A stretch of 6,493 nucleotides of DNA from assembly GCA_003488105.1 (NCBI GenBank), contig DNMS01000129.1, forward strand, positions 18,069-24,561, read 5' to 3'. The DNA comes from Rhodospirillaceae bacterium. Lineage in GTDB: Bacteria > Pseudomonadota > Alphaproteobacteria > Rhodospirillales_A > Casp-alpha2. Shown here one piece after another: positions 5,877 through 6,493 of the stretch. Every line of letters starts with the position of its first letter. The first letter of the stretch is position 1. A program made the position numbers and the translations under genes. Below the pieces are notes generated by a model, which searched no databases, was not told where the DNA came from, and saw only the letters and a program-made list of their open reading frames with translations.

Positions 5877-5906
5877 TTTATCCGCCGCACCGGGTTCAGT
5901 TGTCAC
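5877..5906 (-). promoter_or_regulatory. Predicted ubiD promoter (GTGACA-N18-GATAAA)
   Basis: On the minus strand GTGACA (5906-5901) matches the -35 consensus at five of six positions and GATAAA (5882-5877) the -10 at four of six, 18 bases apart. The leader would be about 90 bases. The -35 lies within a TTGTC-N6-GACAA dyad (5900-5915), a possible regulator site. Confidence 0.4.
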
Positions 5907-5958
5907 GAAGGACAAAGGCGGATACCCTTTCCGATGTCGGTAAATGACATTAACTCCC

Positions 5959-5964
5959 TATAAA
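5959..5964 (+). promoter_or_regulatory. -10-like TATAAA upstream of the GAF-domain gene
   Basis: TATAAA matches the -10 consensus at five of six positions, but the base positions where a -35 should be (around 5936-5941) do not match. It is the only candidate I see on the plus strand of this 277-base gap, and would leave a leader of roughly 85 bases. Confidence 0.25.
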
Positions 5965-6056
5965 CACCGGCGGATTAGGATTTCTAGGGATGCCCGGTTG
6001 GAGAGGCCGGAAAATTTCCAAGGCTCGGTGGGAAGTGAAGACCTCATTGGTGAAAC

Positions 6057-6493
6057 ATGTCCGGTGACGCGATGACTGCGCAGACCGATCCGGCGCTGAA
6101 GAACTTTCAGCGCCTGATCGACATCGGCATCGCTCTGTCCGCCGAACGCGACATTAACCGCTTGATGGAAAAGATTCTTTTGGAGGCCAAGGACCTGACC
6201 TCGGCCGACGGCGGAACCCTGTACATCAAGACCGACGAGGACGCGCTGAAGTTCGAGATCATGCGCACCGATTCCCTTAACATCGCGCTGGGCGGCACCA
6301 CGGGCAAGGACATCACCTTTCCGCCGATCCGCCTGTTCGATCCGGAAACGGGCCAGCCGAACCAGAAGAACATCGCCAGCTACTGCGCCCTGACCGGCGA
6401 ATCGATCAACATTAAGGACGCCTATGAGGCCGAGAATTTCGACTTTTCCGGGACCAAAAAGTTCGACGAGGGCACCGGCTATCGCTCCAAGTC
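6057..6493 (+). CDS. GAF-domain signalling protein, 5' part only
   Basis: The frame is open from an ATG at 6057 to the right edge (145 complete codons) with no stop; an in-frame TGA two codons before the ATG bars a longer start. An ATG at 6072 is an equally possible start. After a short N-terminal tail, residues about 14-145 match the first part of a GAF sensory domain: helix FQRLIDIGIALSAERDINRL (17-36), then LLEAKDLTSADGGTLYIKTD (41-60), and a later YEAENFDFSGTKKFDEGTGY segment (123-142). I recall this GAF variant as usually N-terminal in c-di-GMP phosphodiesterases (HD-GYP), nucleotide cyclases or PP2C-type phosphatases of alphaproteobacteria. The output domain is outside the window, so the enzyme activity cannot be named. 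No membrane segment is seen in this part, suggesting a cytoplasmic sensor. Its ligand is unknown. Confidence 0.88.
   Translation, partial: MSGDAMTAQTDPALKNFQRLIDIGIALSAERDINRLMEKILLEAKDLTSADGGTLYIKTDEDALKFEIMRTDSLNIALGGTTGKDITFPPIRLFDPETGQPNQKNIASYCALTGESINIKDAYEAENFDFSGTKKFDEGTGYRSK

Noticed and set aside
5780..5890. N-terminal extension of ubiD by 37 residues to an upstream ATG
   Set aside because: The extension has no family similarity, would cover the predicted promoter and leader, and the ATG at 5779 has a good Shine-Dalgarno.

Overview
This window is a compact, GC-rich piece of chromosome from an alphaproteobacterium, probably of the Rhodospirillales type. The evidence is the protein sequences (an alphaproteobacterial-style UbiA, UbiD and class IV aminotransferase), the codon use, and a LexA-type GAAC-N7-GAAC site of the alphaproteobacterial form. 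I see no tRNA, rRNA, insertion sequence, CRISPR array or integration scar. Seven or eight genes fill almost all of it. The non-coding stretches are about 50, 197, 163, 3 and 277 bases long, so none exceeds 300.

Layout: (1) 1-683, minus strand: 5' part of rsmE (16S rRNA U1498 N3-methyltransferase), running off the left edge. (2) 734-1663, plus: ubiA (4-hydroxybenzoate polyprenyltransferase), divergent from rsmE and possibly read from a leaderless mRNA. (3) 1629-2395, minus: two overlapping, translationally coupled genes of unknown function. The second may be a permuted papain-like cysteine hydrolase. (4) 2396-2592: an AT-rich divergent promoter region. It holds a good minus-strand promoter with a canonical alphaproteobacterial LexA box over its predicted start point, plus small palindromes near the start of the next gene. 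(5) 2593-3225, plus: an XRE/S24 (LexA/CI-like) regulator with an intact Ser-Lys dyad and Ala-Gly bond. (6) 3389-4249, plus: a branched-chain-type class IV aminotransferase. (7) 4253-5779, minus: ubiD, convergent with the aminotransferase, with stop codons 3 bases apart. (8) 6057 to the right edge, plus: N-terminal GAF domain of a truncated signalling protein.

Working together: UbiA and UbiD act in one pathway. UbiA prenylates 4-hydroxybenzoate and UbiD decarboxylates the prenylated product on the way to ubiquinone. They lie in separate transcription units here, and the UbiX partner that makes the UbiD cofactor is not in the window. The part most worth a second look is 1629-3225. An undescribed two-gene operon appears to be under SOS (LexA) control and is divergent from a regulator that itself looks able to self-cleave in response to RecA. 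That would make a small DNA-damage-responsive locus whose output is unknown. The LexA box and the residues are seen in the sequence; the regulation and the enzymatic role are inference.
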